Part shown: one piece after another, positions 16,830 through 26,309 of the stretch
Numbering within the stretch: position 1 is the first letter of the stretch
Layout of the letters: each line of letters starts with the position of its first letter
Assembly (NCBI RefSeq): GCF_028735875.1
Contig: NZ_CP117834.1
Coordinates: 4,000,601 to 4,064,600, forward strand
Source of the DNA: Shouchella hunanensis
GTDB taxonomy: Bacteria > Bacillota > Bacilli > Bacillales > Bacillaceae_D
DNA length: 64,000 bases
Direction: 5' to 3'
Made by a program: the position numbers and the translations under genes
The notes under the pieces: model-generated
The model's input: only the letters and a program-made list of their open reading frames with translations
What the model was told of the DNA's origin: nothing
Databases searched by the model: none

Positions 16830-18289
16830 TTTATCCGCTCCTTTAGCGCAGCCCTTGCCACTTCACGATCGTCAAAATGCGTACGTTCTCGACCAACCTC
16901 TTGATACGTTTCATGACCTTTACCAGCTATAACAATAATGTCATTTGTTTTTGCTTGTTTCATCGCGTAATGAATCGCTTCTGAACGATCTACAATTAAG
17001 CGATATTGATCTTGATCTAATCCAGCCGTCATCTCTTGCAAGATCGTATTCGGATCTTCCGTTCTCGGATTGTCTGAAGTGAAAATGGTTTCGTCCGCGT
17101 ATTTCACAGCAATTTCTCCCATAATAGGGCGCTTTGTTTTATCCCGGTCTCCACCACAACCAACCACTACTCGTATCTCGTTATTCGCAAAGTCTTGTAC
17201 GGTTTTCAACACATTCTCTAAGCTATCTGGTGTATGAGCATAGTCTACAATAACAGCAAAATCCTGACCAGAGTCTATCGCCTCAAATCTTCCAGCTATA
17301 CCCTCGATGTTTTCCAACCCTTGTTGAATGGCTGAAAGTGAGAGATTCGATACATACGCAGCTGATACAGCGGCTAGTACGTTGTATACGTTAAATAGTC
17401 CGATCAAGCGTGTTTTGACTTCGATCGACTCACCAAATACGGTCAAGGTAAATGCGGTTCCAGTTGCAGCAGCCCGAATGTTAGACGCCATTACGTCGGC
17501 TTGTTTTTTAATGCCGTACGTTATAATATCGGCTGTCGTCATTTGAATCAATTGATCTGCCACTTGATCATCGCCATTAAAGATGGCCGTTTTTCCTTCA
17601 TAAGTGTTCCCAAGTTGTGAAAACAGTAAACTCTTTGCATACATATAGTGATCCATTGATTGATGGTAATCAATGTGGTCTGGTGACAAGTTTGTAAAGA
17701 TCGCAATATCAAAGTCACACCCACGTACTCGACCTAAGTGAAGAGCGTGAGATGACACTTCCATCAGTGCCGTATCAACCTGTTTGTCAACCATCTCTTG
17801 AAACCGTTGCTGTAAGACGAGTGATTCAGGCGTCGTGTTTTTTGTCTCAATATACACGTCGTCTATTTTTGTATACATCGTCCCAATTAACCCAGTTGTA
17901 CGATTTTGCCCCTTAAACAATTGTTCTAGAATATGCGTAACCGATGTTTTTCCGTTCGTACCTGTTACACCAATAAGTTGCAATTTTTTAGTCGGATGAT
18001 CGTAGAAGCGATTTGACAGTTGCGCCATTGTTCGCTTTGTATCACGTACCACAAAAACTGGAATGGGTAAATCTAACGGGCGTTCTGAAACAACAGCAAC
18101 CGCCCCTTTTTCATACGCACTTTGCGCAAAATCATGACCATCCACAGTATAGCCATTAATGCAGAAAAACAATGTGCCTGGACGGACTTCTCTTGAATCC
18201 ATCTCAATATGATGAATGTCAACTTTCGCTTCCGTTGCATGTAACGTATTCATGCCTCTTATACCATGAAGCAATTCGCTTAATTTCAT
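16826..18289 (-). CDS. murE: UDP-MurNAc-dipeptide:diaminopimelate ligase
   Basis: The Mur ligase that adds the third stem-peptide residue (487 aa). It contains DSREVRPGTLFFCINGYTVDGHDFA, the ATP loop IGVTGTNGKTSVTHILEQLF, TTPESLVLQQ, VMEVSSHAL-like MEVSSHALHLGRV, and VDYAHTPDSLENVL. The C-terminal DNPRTEDPN matches the meso-diaminopimelate specificity motif DNPR, so the cell wall is predicted to be of the mDAP type. The ATG at 18289, 8 nt after GGAGG, is preferred over an upstream TTG. Confidence 0.96.
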   Translation of the reverse strand: MKLSELLHGIRGMNTLHATEAKVDIHHIEMDSREVRPGTLFFCINGYTVDGHDFAQSAYEKGAVAVVSERPLDLPIPVFVVRDTKRTMAQLSNRFYDHPTKKLQLIGVTGTNGKTSVTHILEQLFKGQNRTTGLIGTMYTKIDDVYIETKNTTPESLVLQQRFQEMVDKQVDTALMEVSSHALHLGRVRGCDFDIAIFTNLSPDHIDYHQSMDHYMYAKSLLFSQLGNTYEGKTAIFNGDDQVADQLIQMTTADIITYGIKKQADVMASNIRAAATGTAFTLTVFGESIEVKTRLIGLFNVYNVLAAVSAAYVSNLSLSAIQQGLENIEGIAGRFEAIDSGQDFAVIVDYAHTPDSLENVLKTVQDFANNEIRVVVGCGGDRDKTKRPIMGEIAVKYADETIFTSDNPRTEDPNTILQEMTAGLDQDQYRLIVDRSEAIHYAMKQAKTNDIIVIAGKGHETYQEVGRERTHFDDREVARAALKERIK

Positions 18290-18377
18290 TTTTATTGCCT
18301 CCAACGTTCAACAATCAATCTTATCCACGTCTATTTGTTTAAAAGATGAATGAGTAATAAAACACACGTCTCCTATT

Positions 18378-20312
18378 TTAGTCGTTCTCATTCGTTTTGT
18401 CACCCATATATACACGGATTGTTGAATCTTTTGGAACCCTCGTACCTGGTTCAGGCGCTTGCCGAGCGACAACCTCCCCTTCACCAGAGGCCGAGAGGCG
18501 CAATTCATAATGAGACTCATAAATGTCTCTCTTCGTTCGTCCTAATAAATTAGGAACGTCTACTAACCCTTCTTCATCCCATTTAAGCTCTTTTTCAATT
18601 TGATCTTTCCTTTTCTCAACACCCATCGCTTCTAAGCTATCCCCGATAATTTTCCCTGCAATAGGAGCGGAAACTTGCCCCCCGTATTGAACGGCTCCTT
18701 TCGCGTTATCAATTGCCACATACACAATAATTTCTGGGTCATCCATTGGCGCTACACCAAGAAAAGACAGGATATAGTTGTTCTCTAAATAGCGACCGTC
18801 TTTTGCTTTTTGCGCAGTTCCTGTCTTTCCGCCAACTCGGTAACCGTCGACAAATGCTTTTCCACCTGAACCTTTAGCGACTACGTTTTCCATCGCATAG
18901 CGAACTTTTTCAGATGTTTCAGGTGAAACGACTTGGCGTTTCATCACTGGATTGCTTCGTTCAACCACTTCACCAGTTACATCGTCTACCCACTCTTTTG
19001 CAATATAAGGTTCGTACAAATAGCCACCATTGACCGCTGCGGCGACTGCCGCTACTTGTTGAATAGGCGTGACTGCAACCCCTTGACCAAAGGCCGTTGT
19101 TGCTTGCTCTAACGGACCTACACGTTCACGATTAAACAAAATGCCTTTCGCTTCACCTTGTAAATCAACACCGGTTTTTTGACCGAACCCAAAGTCTTCA
19201 ATATAATCAAACAACCGATCAGTACCTAAGCGTTGACCGAGTTCAACAAACCCAGGGTTGCATGAATTTTGCACAACCTCTAAAAAGGTTTGTGAGCCGT
19301 GTCCACCTCGTTTCCAACAGTGGAGCTTTGTACCAGCTACATCTATGTAGCCAGGGTCATAGAAATGATCATTGTCTAAATCAACGACATCTTCTTCTAA
19401 AGCAGCTGCAAGGGTAATTAATTTAAAAGTCGAACCAGGTTCATACTGCATCCAGACAGGCTTGTTTTGATTGTATATTTCAGCTGGAACATCCCGATAG
19501 TTTTCAGGGTTAAAGTGCGGTCGGCTGCTCATTGCTAGAATTTCACCATTTTTCGGATTCATCGCGATTGCAATCGCTCCATCTGGATTATACTTGGCTT
19601 CTGCAATATCTAATTCCCGTTCCACAATCGTTTGAACACGACTATCAATAGTTAATTTTAAATTTAAGCCATTAATTGGAGCTGTATATTCATCAGCCAA
19701 ATTCGGCATTTTCGTATTTTTGGCAGTAGAATAAAACGACACATACCCTTCTGTTCCTTTTAACTTTTCATCGTAGACAAATTCTAAACCTGTTAGACCT
19801 TGATTATCGATCCCTGCAAATCCAAGTACATGAGATAGATAACTACCAAAGGGATAGTGACGCTTGGAGTCCTCTGCTATATAAATGCCTTCTATATTTA
19901 AACTTCGCACCTCTTGCGCCGTTTGTTGGTCCATTTTCTGACCTTCTGGGCGAATGTACACTTTACTTTCTTTTTTTGTTAAATCTTCGTATACCTCGTT
20001 CTTATTCGCTTTTAACACAGATGCTAATCTTTCTGCTGCATCTGCTGGATCTTTTATTTGCCTTGGGAAAACAATAATAGAAGGTGTACTAATATTCGTT
20101 GCTAACTCGACGCCATTCCGGTCTAGTATATCGCCTCGCTTAGGTTCAAACGGGATATCTCGTCCCCAAGAATCTTCTGCTTTTTCTGTAAGCCACAAAC
20201 CTTGTCCGAACTGAACATACCCTAAACGTGCTCCAATGACTGTAAACACGACAATTCCTACAGCAAATAGCAATAGCAGCCGTTTTCTGACTGTTACATT
20301 TGAAACGCGCAC
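18378..20312 (-). CDS. spoVD: Sporulation-specific class B PBP SpoVD
   Basis: A class B penicillin-binding transpeptidase for spore cortex synthesis (644 aa). It has a short cytoplasmic N-terminus (RVSNVTVRKR), one transmembrane helix, a dimerisation domain, and a transpeptidase domain with the active-site motif PGSTFKLI and KTGTAQK. A single PASTA domain (VDVPNLLGRTKRDIYES...) lies at the C-terminus. The frame is open to an ATG at 20342, but a GTG at 20312 behind GGGGGAG gives the normal SpoVD N-terminus. pbpB upstream ends in a strong palindrome, so spoVD should have its own promoter (sigma-E in B. subtilis). Confidence 0.94.
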   Translation of the reverse strand: MRVSNVTVRKRLLLLFAVGIVVFTVIGARLGYVQFGQGLWLTEKAEDSWGRDIPFEPKRGDILDRNGVELATNISTPSIIVFPRQIKDPADAAERLASVLKANKNEVYEDLTKKESKVYIRPEGQKMDQQTAQEVRSLNIEGIYIAEDSKRHYPFGSYLSHVLGFAGIDNQGLTGLEFVYDEKLKGTEGYVSFYSTAKNTKMPNLADEYTAPINGLNLKLTIDSRVQTIVERELDIAEAKYNPDGAIAIAMNPKNGEILAMSSRPHFNPENYRDVPAEIYNQNKPVWMQYEPGSTFKLITLAAALEEDVVDLDNDHFYDPGYIDVAGTKLHCWKRGGHGSQTFLEVVQNSCNPGFVELGQRLGTDRLFDYIEDFGFGQKTGVDLQGEAKGILFNRERVGPLEQATTAFGQGVAVTPIQQVAAVAAAVNGGYLYEPYIAKEWVDDVTGEVVERSNPVMKRQVVSPETSEKVRYAMENVVAKGSGGKAFVDGYRVGGKTGTAQKAKDGRYLENNYILSFLGVAPMDDPEIIVYVAIDNAKGAVQYGGQVSAPIAGKIIGDSLEAMGVEKRKDQIEKELKWDEEGLVDVPNLLGRTKRDIYESHYELRLSASGEGEVVARQAPEPGTRVPKDSTIRVYMGDKTNEND

Positions 20313-20420
20313 GGCTCTCCCCCACTTTCGTTTAATCAGCATCCTGTCCTATGGTTAACCCTATGAACAGAGACAACCATTTAGAACAAGCTAGGGAGAG
20401 GCTCCATTTAGATGCAACAC

Positions 20421-20462
20421 AAAACAAAGAAGGCTTAACGATCGTTAAGCCTTCTTTGTTTT
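20421..20462 (-). terminator. 42-nt perfect palindrome after pbpB, bidirectional terminator
   Basis: A perfect palindrome centred at 20441/20442 (arms containing AAAGAAGGCTTAACG) lies 12 nt beyond the pbpB stop. Each arm ends in AAAA/TTTT, so it can act as an intrinsic terminator. It would separate vegetative pbpB from sporulation-specific spoVD. Confidence 0.82.
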
Positions 20463-20474
20463 CTTTATTTATTC

Positions 20475-22667
20475 TTAAGAGTCGCCTTCTGTCTCCGTTT
20501 CTTGTTCTTGTTCTTCTTCTGTACTATCCGTTTCATCTCCATCTTCTGGGACTGTCGATTCCAAGTGGACTTGCAGTGTTTCCCCTTCCGAAATGGGTGT
20601 TCCAGCTACGGGGCTTTGTTGGACCACATAGCCATTGCCTGAATAATCAAGCTCTAAGTCGAGGATATTGGTCATTTTTAATACATCTCGTCGTGACCAA
20701 CCACGCATATCAGGTAACGCTCGGCTTTCCCCATCTGTAATTAATAGAATAGGCTCATCGTTCAGTACACGCACACCTTCTGCTGGTTCTTGATAGGCAA
20801 TGCGATCACCTTCACCGACAACAATCACTTCTTTATCCTCTAAAAGCTCGGTTGCATAGGTTGTTCGTTCACCTACGACATCTGCCATGTCAAAGCCACT
20901 GTCCTCTGCCTCCTCCAGCAATTCCTCTTCATTTGGTTCTAAATCCAAATACGCCATACTGCTTTGCATTACTGCATTAAATATCATAGACACCGGATCA
21001 TTTCCTGATTGCTCAGTTGTTAAATTTGGCTTCGTTACTGATACATAAACAACAATCTCAGGATCCTCATAAGGCGCCATGCCTAAAAAGGAGTATAAAT
21101 ATTGCCCATGGCCATTTAAATAACCGCCTTTCTCAGCTATTTGCGCCGTCCCGGTTTTTCCGAGAACATCTACACCCTGAATATCGTATTTACGTCCTGT
21201 ACCATATTCTTCTGTCACGACACCGCGCAGTAGATCTCGAACATGGGCTGCTGTTTCTGCTGAGATGGGCTCACCAACCACTTCACTGGCACCTTCTTGA
21301 AGGATTTCCCCTTCATCATCGACGATTTCTTGTACGATATACGGCTTCATCATCTTTCCACCGTTTGCGATGGCGGTAGCCGCTTGCACAAGCTGAACAG
21401 GGGTCATGGTCGACGTCTGACCAAAGGCCGTTCTTGCTGCATCTGAGCGTCTACCTTTTTCAAGTCGACCGGTACTTTCTTGACTTAAATCAATCCCTGT
21501 AAGCTTAGAGAAACCAAAATCTTCTAGATACTGATAAAAAGGCTCGATTCCTAGGTCTTCTAACACGAGTTTGGACATCAATACATTTGAAGAACGATGA
21601 ACACCCTCTTCATAAGAAATTTCTCCCCAACCTTCTGGATTCACATCTCTAACAGGATTACTATGCAAATCAATTTCATATTCACCTGATTGAAAGTGCT
21701 TATCGTCTTGAAAATAGCCTTCTTCAATGGCGGCTGCCACTGTAAACATTTTCAACGTTGAACCAGGTTCCACTGCATCTGCAACTGCATAATTTAAATA
21801 GTTTTCAATTTGTCCGTGTTGATTTGGATTAAAACTTGGTCGATTCGACATTGCCAAGATTTCACCTGTTTTTGCATCAGCGGCAATAGCCGTCATCTTT
21901 TCAGGACTAAACTCTAATTCAACTTGCGACATCGCTTGCTCCATAGATGCTTGAATTCGTGTATCTAAGGTTAATTGCACAGAAGCACCATCTGATGGAA
22001 GCGTAATATTTTCAGCTGGAGAATTTAAACGCCCTAAACGACTATATTCGATTGAGCCATCCGTTGAAGCCAAAAACTCGTCAAGGCGACCTTCTAAACC
22101 GATACTTCCAACGTCTTCGTTAATGCTTTTTTGACCAATGACATGCGATGCAAACGTTTGGTTCGGATAATAACGGCGTGTTGCTTCTTCAAGCTGGATG
22201 CCCGGCAGCTTCAAATCTTGAATCGACTCTTTCGTTTCAAACGATAGATAGCGAGAAGTAGGCCCTAATTCGATTTGATAGCGACCTTCATTTTTTCCAT
22301 CTGTGAGCATACTCGTTAATTCTTCTACTTCTAGTTGGATCATCGGCGCAAGTTGTTCAGCTGTTCGTTCAATATCTTCTATATAGTTGCCTTTACCTTG
22401 ATTTTCAGAAAGCACGGCCAGAACATGGTAAGCAGGAATATCTTCAGCTAGCACACTCCCATGACGATCCGAAATGCTTCCTCTTTCACTAGGTAATATT
22501 TCTGATCGTGAGTAGCGTTCTTCTGCCATAGCGACAAGATCATTTCCTTTGACCTCTTTCGTTATTTGTATGTAGGCAATTCGTCCAACTAAAACAACAA
22601 AGACAGCTAAGAAAAGAAATAGCAAGACAACAGCTCGCTTATTTGTCACGGCGCGTTTAATTTCCAC
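20475..22667 (-). CDS. pbpB: Septal class B penicillin-binding protein PBP 2B
   Basis: The essential division transpeptidase (730 aa). A basic N-terminus and single membrane anchor (about 13-35) precede the dimerisation domain and a transpeptidase domain with PGSTLKMF, SSN and KTGTAQ motifs. Two C-terminal PASTA domains follow (DMADVVGERTTYATELLED and ALPDMRGWSRRDVLKMTN). The C-terminus ends in an unusual run of acidic residues (about 25 aa, mostly Glu/Asp/Thr), as often seen in alkaliphile surface proteins. The start is GTG, 7 nt after AAAGGAGGG. Confidence 0.95.
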   Translation of the reverse strand: MEIKRAVTNKRAVVLLFLFLAVFVVLVGRIAYIQITKEVKGNDLVAMAEERYSRSEILPSERGSISDRHGSVLAEDIPAYHVLAVLSENQGKGNYIEDIERTAEQLAPMIQLEVEELTSMLTDGKNEGRYQIELGPTSRYLSFETKESIQDLKLPGIQLEEATRRYYPNQTFASHVIGQKSINEDVGSIGLEGRLDEFLASTDGSIEYSRLGRLNSPAENITLPSDGASVQLTLDTRIQASMEQAMSQVELEFSPEKMTAIAADAKTGEILAMSNRPSFNPNQHGQIENYLNYAVADAVEPGSTLKMFTVAAAIEEGYFQDDKHFQSGEYEIDLHSNPVRDVNPEGWGEISYEEGVHRSSNVLMSKLVLEDLGIEPFYQYLEDFGFSKLTGIDLSQESTGRLEKGRRSDAARTAFGQTSTMTPVQLVQAATAIANGGKMMKPYIVQEIVDDEGEILQEGASEVVGEPISAETAAHVRDLLRGVVTEEYGTGRKYDIQGVDVLGKTGTAQIAEKGGYLNGHGQYLYSFLGMAPYEDPEIVVYVSVTKPNLTTEQSGNDPVSMIFNAVMQSSMAYLDLEPNEEELLEEAEDSGFDMADVVGERTTYATELLEDKEVIVVGEGDRIAYQEPAEGVRVLNDEPILLITDGESRALPDMRGWSRRDVLKMTNILDLELDYSGNGYVVQQSPVAGTPISEGETLQVHLESTVPEDGDETDSTEEEQEQETETEGDS

Positions 22668-22694
22668 TTCATTCCCTCCTTTTCGCTTCTAAAG

Positions 22695-22721
22695 AAAAAA
22701 CTAGTTCATAGTGAACTAGTT
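22695..22721 (-). terminator. Terminator-like hairpin overlapping the ftsL stop codon
   Basis: On the minus strand AACTAGTTCA / TGAACTAGTT forms a 10-bp stem with a 3-nt loop, followed directly by six T residues. The ftsL stop codon TAG lies inside the left arm. It would attenuate read-through from mraZ-rsmH-ftsL into pbpB. Confidence 0.75.
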
Positions 22722-23030
22722 CATCCCTTGTTCTTTCGCTCGACGCATAACGTTCTCTGGCGCACTTTCTTCTGCTAGAATGGTTTTAAGCCCGTCATTT
22801 TCAACAGTGATCTCGTTCACTTTAATTTGTTCGGTTTGCACAGATGTACTCAATCCATAAAGGCTGGAATAATTATGTACAATGAGGCAGAGCACAGCAA
22901 AAAGTACGATAGCTAGAAATGTCGCAATGACTTTTTCTCCTAATGTAATCCTTGCTCGGTAACGAATCACTTGTTTTTCTTTTTGCATCGGCCGTTCTTG
23001 CGGCTGTGTATACGATTGTCTAGCTAACAT
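22716..23030 (-). CDS. ftsL: Cell division protein FtsL
   Basis: A 104-residue bitopic protein with a basic cytoplasmic N-terminus, one transmembrane helix (about 34-56) and a leucine-zipper-like coiled coil (SVQTEQIKVNEITVENDGLKTILAEES). It pairs with DivIC/DivIB to activate the septal synthase. Position between rsmH and pbpB and the ATG 7 nt after AAGGAGG support the call, since FtsL sequences diverge widely. Confidence 0.9.
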   Translation of the reverse strand: MLARQSYTQPQERPMQKEKQVIRYRARITLGEKVIATFLAIVLFAVLCLIVHNYSSLYGLSTSVQTEQIKVNEITVENDGLKTILAEESAPENVMRRAKEQGMN

Positions 23031-23054
23031 ACTTTATCCTCCTTTTAATGAAGC

Positions 23055-23984
23055 CTACAATTTTTCTATAACGCGTAGCTTAGCTGAACGCGAGCGATTG
23101 TTTTCTTCTAGTTCGTTGTCTGAAGCAACGATTGGCTTTCTTGTAACTAAGGCGAAAGGGGCTTTTTTATCATCTGGTATAATTGGCAACCCTTTCGGAA
23201 GATCTGGAATGGTTGTTTTTTCTTTAAATACTTGTTTGCACAAACGGTCCTCTAAAGAATGAAAGGTGATAACGGCGAGTCGCCCACGTTCATTTAACAG
23301 CTCTAATGCATCTAGCAACCCATCTTCAAATGCGCCCAGTTCATCATTAACAGCAATCCGAATCGCTTGAAACGTACGCTTAGCTGGATGACCGCCGGCA
23401 CGACGAGCTGGTGCAGGAATGACGTCTTTTATAATTTCGACTAACTCCGCTGTTGTTTCAATCGGTTTCTTTACTCGTTCACTTTCAATTTTTCGGGCTA
23501 TTTGTTTGGCAAACTTCTCTTCTCCATACCTCGAAATTATTGAAAGCAGCTTTTGAAACGACCATTCGTTTACCACTTCTTTTGCCGTTAATGCAGCACG
23601 CTGATCCATTCTCATATCAAGTGGCGCATCCTGATGATAACTAAACCCTCTTTCCGCCTCATCTAGCTGAGGCGATGACACGCCTAAGTCAAACAACACG
23701 CCATCCACTTTCGTTACTCCATGGGCAGCTAATTCTTCTTTTAAATAGCGAAAATTACTTCGAATAAACGTTACGTTATGTAGATGATCCTTCAATACTT
23801 CTTTTGCGTGATTTAAAGCCACTTCGTCTTGGTCAAATGCGTATAAATGACCTGTTTCAAGTTGCTCTGCAATTCGCTTTGAATGACCTGCTCCACCTAA
23901 TGTACAATCAACATAAATGCCGTCTTTCTTTATATTCAATTGTTGGACTGATTCTTCTTTTAATACGGTTGTATGTAGAAACAT
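23055..23984 (-). CDS. rsmH: 16S rRNA (cytosine(1402)-N4)-methyltransferase
   Basis: SAM-dependent methyltransferase (309 aa) modifying C1402 in the decoding centre. Motifs are [29 protein letters not shown] (SAM loop), [53 protein letters not shown] and [15 protein letters not shown]. The frame is open to 24008, but MFLHTTVL starting at 23984 matches the family N-terminus. Second gene of the dcw cluster. Confidence 0.96.
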   Translation of the reverse strand: MFLHTTVLKEESVQQLNIKKDGIYVDCTLGGAGHSKRIAEQLETGHLYAFDQDEVALNHAKEVLKDHLHNVTFIRSNFRYLKEELAAHGVTKVDGVLFDLGVSSPQLDEAERGFSYHQDAPLDMRMDQRAALTAKEVVNEWSFQKLLSIISRYGEEKFAKQIARKIESERVKKPIETTAELVEIIKDVIPAPARRAGGHPAKRTFQAIRIAVNDELGAFEDGLLDALELLNERGRLAVITFHSLEDRLCKQVFKEKTTIPDLPKGLPIIPDDKKAPFALVTRKPIVASDNELEENNRSRSAKLRVIEKL

Positions 23985-24020
23985 CTTGCACCTAATTCCT
24001 TTTTTCAATTTACGTTAAAG

Positions 24021-24452
24021 CTATAAGTCAAAGTCAACGAGGTTTTCTGCAATTTCAGCGAAAGAGTCTTCAGAATCTGATACATACTCTTCCCAAAGAG
24101 TCTTACTCCATACTTCAACACGACTCGATACACCAATGACTACACACTCTTTTTCTAATTTAGCATATTCTCTTAAGTGATTTGGGACATTTATTCTTCC
24201 TTGTTTATCCAATTCACATTCTGCTGCTCCTGAAAAAAAGAATCGTGTAAATGCACGGGCATCTTTTTTTGTAAATGGGAGTTCTTTTAATTGCCCTTCA
24301 AGCTTGTCCCACTCAGACTTCGGATACACAAACAAACAGTGATCTAAGCCTCTCGTTACAACAAATGAAGGACCAAGTGGCTCTCTAAATTTGGCAGGAA
24401 CGATCATGCGGCCTTTATCATCTATAGAATGCCGATACTCGCCTAAAAACAT
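24021..24452 (-). CDS. mraZ: Transcriptional regulator MraZ
   Basis: A 143-residue AbrB-fold regulator that heads the dcw cluster and represses its own operon in several bacteria. Two SpoVT/AbrB-like repeats are seen: [24 protein letters not shown] and [22 protein letters not shown]. The frame continues upstream to 24494, but that part would be read through the operator repeats, and MFLGEYRHS is the standard N-terminus (ATG at 24452). See the operator entry just upstream. Confidence 0.95.
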   Translation of the reverse strand: MFLGEYRHSIDDKGRMIVPAKFREPLGPSFVVTRGLDHCLFVYPKSEWDKLEGQLKELPFTKKDARAFTRFFFSGAAECELDKQGRINVPNHLREYAKLEKECVVIGVSSRVEVWSKTLWEEYVSDSEDSFAEIAENLVDFDL

Positions 24453-24469
24453 ACTCTGCCAACCTCCCA

Positions 24470-24515
24470 CCACTTTGTACCCTAAACTTACCACAAACCC
24501 CCACTTTGTACCACT
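24470..24515 (-). promoter_or_regulatory. MraZ operator: 10-bp-periodic GTGG repeats
   Basis: On the plus strand CCAC begins at 24491, 24501 and 24511 (exact 10-nt period), with a further CCACTTTGTAC at 24470 and a degenerate unit CCTAAACTTA at 24481. On the coding strand this reads AGTGG/GTGG repeats spaced one helical turn apart. MraZ proteins are known to bind direct repeats of TGGG or AAAGTGK type upstream of mraZ. The array ends 18 nt before the start codon. Confidence 0.75.
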
Positions 24516-24540
24516 CTGATCTTCTCATTTCCACAGAATA

Positions 24541-24570
24541 AAAAAAAATCCTGCATTCCTGCAGGATTTT
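24541..24570 (-). terminator. Intrinsic terminator after bshC
   Basis: AAAATCCTGC / GCAGGATTTT forms a 10-bp stem with a 6-nt loop, followed on the minus strand by a long T run. It lies 35 nt past the bshC stop and insulates the mra operon. Confidence 0.88.
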
Positions 24571-24604
24571 CCGTAGATTTTTTTATTGACAAAGGCAGAC
24601 AGCA

Positions 24605-26227
24605 TTAGATGTAAATCAAAAGATGACGACGTGGTTGCTGCTCTAATTCATTTAGTAATCGTTGAATCGTGTCGCTACCTGTTAAGTTTAGAAGAACGAT
24701 TGGGTTTAAAATTCGTTCTTGGGGACTCGATTGTGGTCGTAACCAGCAAATCGCTTCATCATACTTTTTTAATTCTGTTTCATATCTTCGCTTAATCTCT
24801 TTTGTCATGAACGTCTCAAGACGTGTTAATTGATCATGGATAAACGCTTTGTTTTTTAAACTAATGTCATAAAGCGTCTCATTCATTTCTTTGGCAAGCT
24901 CTCGCAACGGCTGGTGAGCGTGCTCCATCTGCTCTTTCGCCCGCTCAATGTGCTTTTTAACTTCAAATGAGTGCTGATTATCAAGCCATTGCTGCTTTAA
25001 GACTTCACCGTTTCCTTCTATATACGAACCTGGATCTTCGCCTCGTTCAATCAAGTGCTTTTCAACTTGACGTGGAACAATGGTTGCCGACATACGTTGA
25101 ATAACAGGCGTTACCTGGAAATGAAATAAAGAGAAGCTCTCTTTTAGCGTTCCCCAATAGGCTAATTCGCCTGGGCCTGCCACAAACGCAACAGTCGGTA
25201 ACAACCATTCCTGCATTAACGGGCGAGTGACAACGTTATTGCTAAACCTACTAGGATGCTTTTCTAACTCCTCTATTAACTCATCCTTAGTAAATGTGAA
25301 TGGGTGATCTGCCATATAGAACACACCGTCGCTATAATTTAAACGGTACCGCTTCCCATCCACTGTATAAAAAAGATGCGCATTTTCTGGATCCGTTCCT
25401 ATCGGTTTCCCGTATCCTTGTTTGGCAAAGCGCGCCTCTCCCTCTACTTGGGCAGCCTGCAGCTCCGCCACTTGTAAAATAAGCGATTTGAAAAATGGTT
25501 TTTCTATTTCTCTTAAGAGATCGTCGTCGCTATCTAGATAAAGCAATCCTTCCTCAGCAAACAAATCATGCATCACACCCATAAAGAAATCAACGTATGT
25601 CTTTGATTCAGTTGCACATGCCTCTACCTTTGCTTTTAATTCAGCTGTATAGGAAGTTTCTGGTAAAGATGAAAATAGTTCCTTTGTAAAAGCTTGCAAT
25701 TCACTTTGCGGCAAATGCTTTTTTGATGCTGATGTTCCGTCCACTTCGTCTGTAAGCAAACGTTTTTTCCACTTGTTTTCCTCTTTTTTATAAATTGTCC
25801 GTACTTCATCCAGATCATGGTCTTCTCCTGCAATCCAAAACAGCGGGACAACAGGTCGTTGTAATTCTCTTTCATACGTTTTGGCAAGCATAATGATCGA
25901 CATAGCTTTATATACACTGTATAAAGGACCCGTAAATAGCCCTGCCTGCTGTCCACCGACGACAACAAGTGCATCTTCTTGTTTTAGTTTATGTAAATTT
26001 TCCTCTAGTTTTTTTCGATTGCGTAATCCTTTTGTCCGATTTTCCACATACGTAACGAGCTCTTGTTTATGAGAAAAACGACGTTCACGTAAATCTTGAC
26101 ATCGTTTTTGTAGCCACTGCGTATCCGATGGCATGTAAGAAAAAAAGTCTTTGATTGGCTCTTGATCCTTTTCGTAATCGGCAGCAAAGCCTTTTAACGT
26201 CTCCTTACTAAGCTCCTCCATTTTCAT
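24605..26227 (-). CDS. bshC: Bacillithiol synthase (cysteine-adding enzyme)
   Basis: BshC adds cysteine to GlcN-malate in the last step of bacillithiol synthesis (540 aa, normal length). Recognisable segments are VVVGGQQAGLFTGPLYSVYKAMSII, PVVPLFWIAGEDHDLDEV, YLDSDD, and WLLPTVAFVAGPGELAYWGTLKESF. A C-terminal coiled coil lies at about residues 425-490. The ATG is about 10 nt after GAGGAG. Neighbouring panE and mraZ match the B. subtilis order. Confidence 0.95.
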   Translation of the reverse strand: MKMEELSKETLKGFAADYEKDQEPIKDFFSYMPSDTQWLQKRCQDLRERRFSHKQELVTYVENRTKGLRNRKKLEENLHKLKQEDALVVVGGQQAGLFTGPLYSVYKAMSIIMLAKTYERELQRPVVPLFWIAGEDHDLDEVRTIYKKEENKWKKRLLTDEVDGTSASKKHLPQSELQAFTKELFSSLPETSYTAELKAKVEACATESKTYVDFFMGVMHDLFAEEGLLYLDSDDDLLREIEKPFFKSLILQVAELQAAQVEGEARFAKQGYGKPIGTDPENAHLFYTVDGKRYRLNYSDGVFYMADHPFTFTKDELIEELEKHPSRFSNNVVTRPLMQEWLLPTVAFVAGPGELAYWGTLKESFSLFHFQVTPVIQRMSATIVPRQVEKHLIERGEDPGSYIEGNGEVLKQQWLDNQHSFEVKKHIERAKEQMEHAHQPLRELAKEMNETLYDISLKNKAFIHDQLTRLETFMTKEIKRRYETELKKYDEAICWLRPQSSPQERILNPIVLLNLTGSDTIQRLLNELEQQPRRHLLIYI

Positions 26228-26309
26228 CGCTTAAATTCTCCTCACCATGCATTTTCCATATCCGCTTTCCATCATAGCAAAAACAACAAGTACAACCAAA
26301 TAAGTTGCT

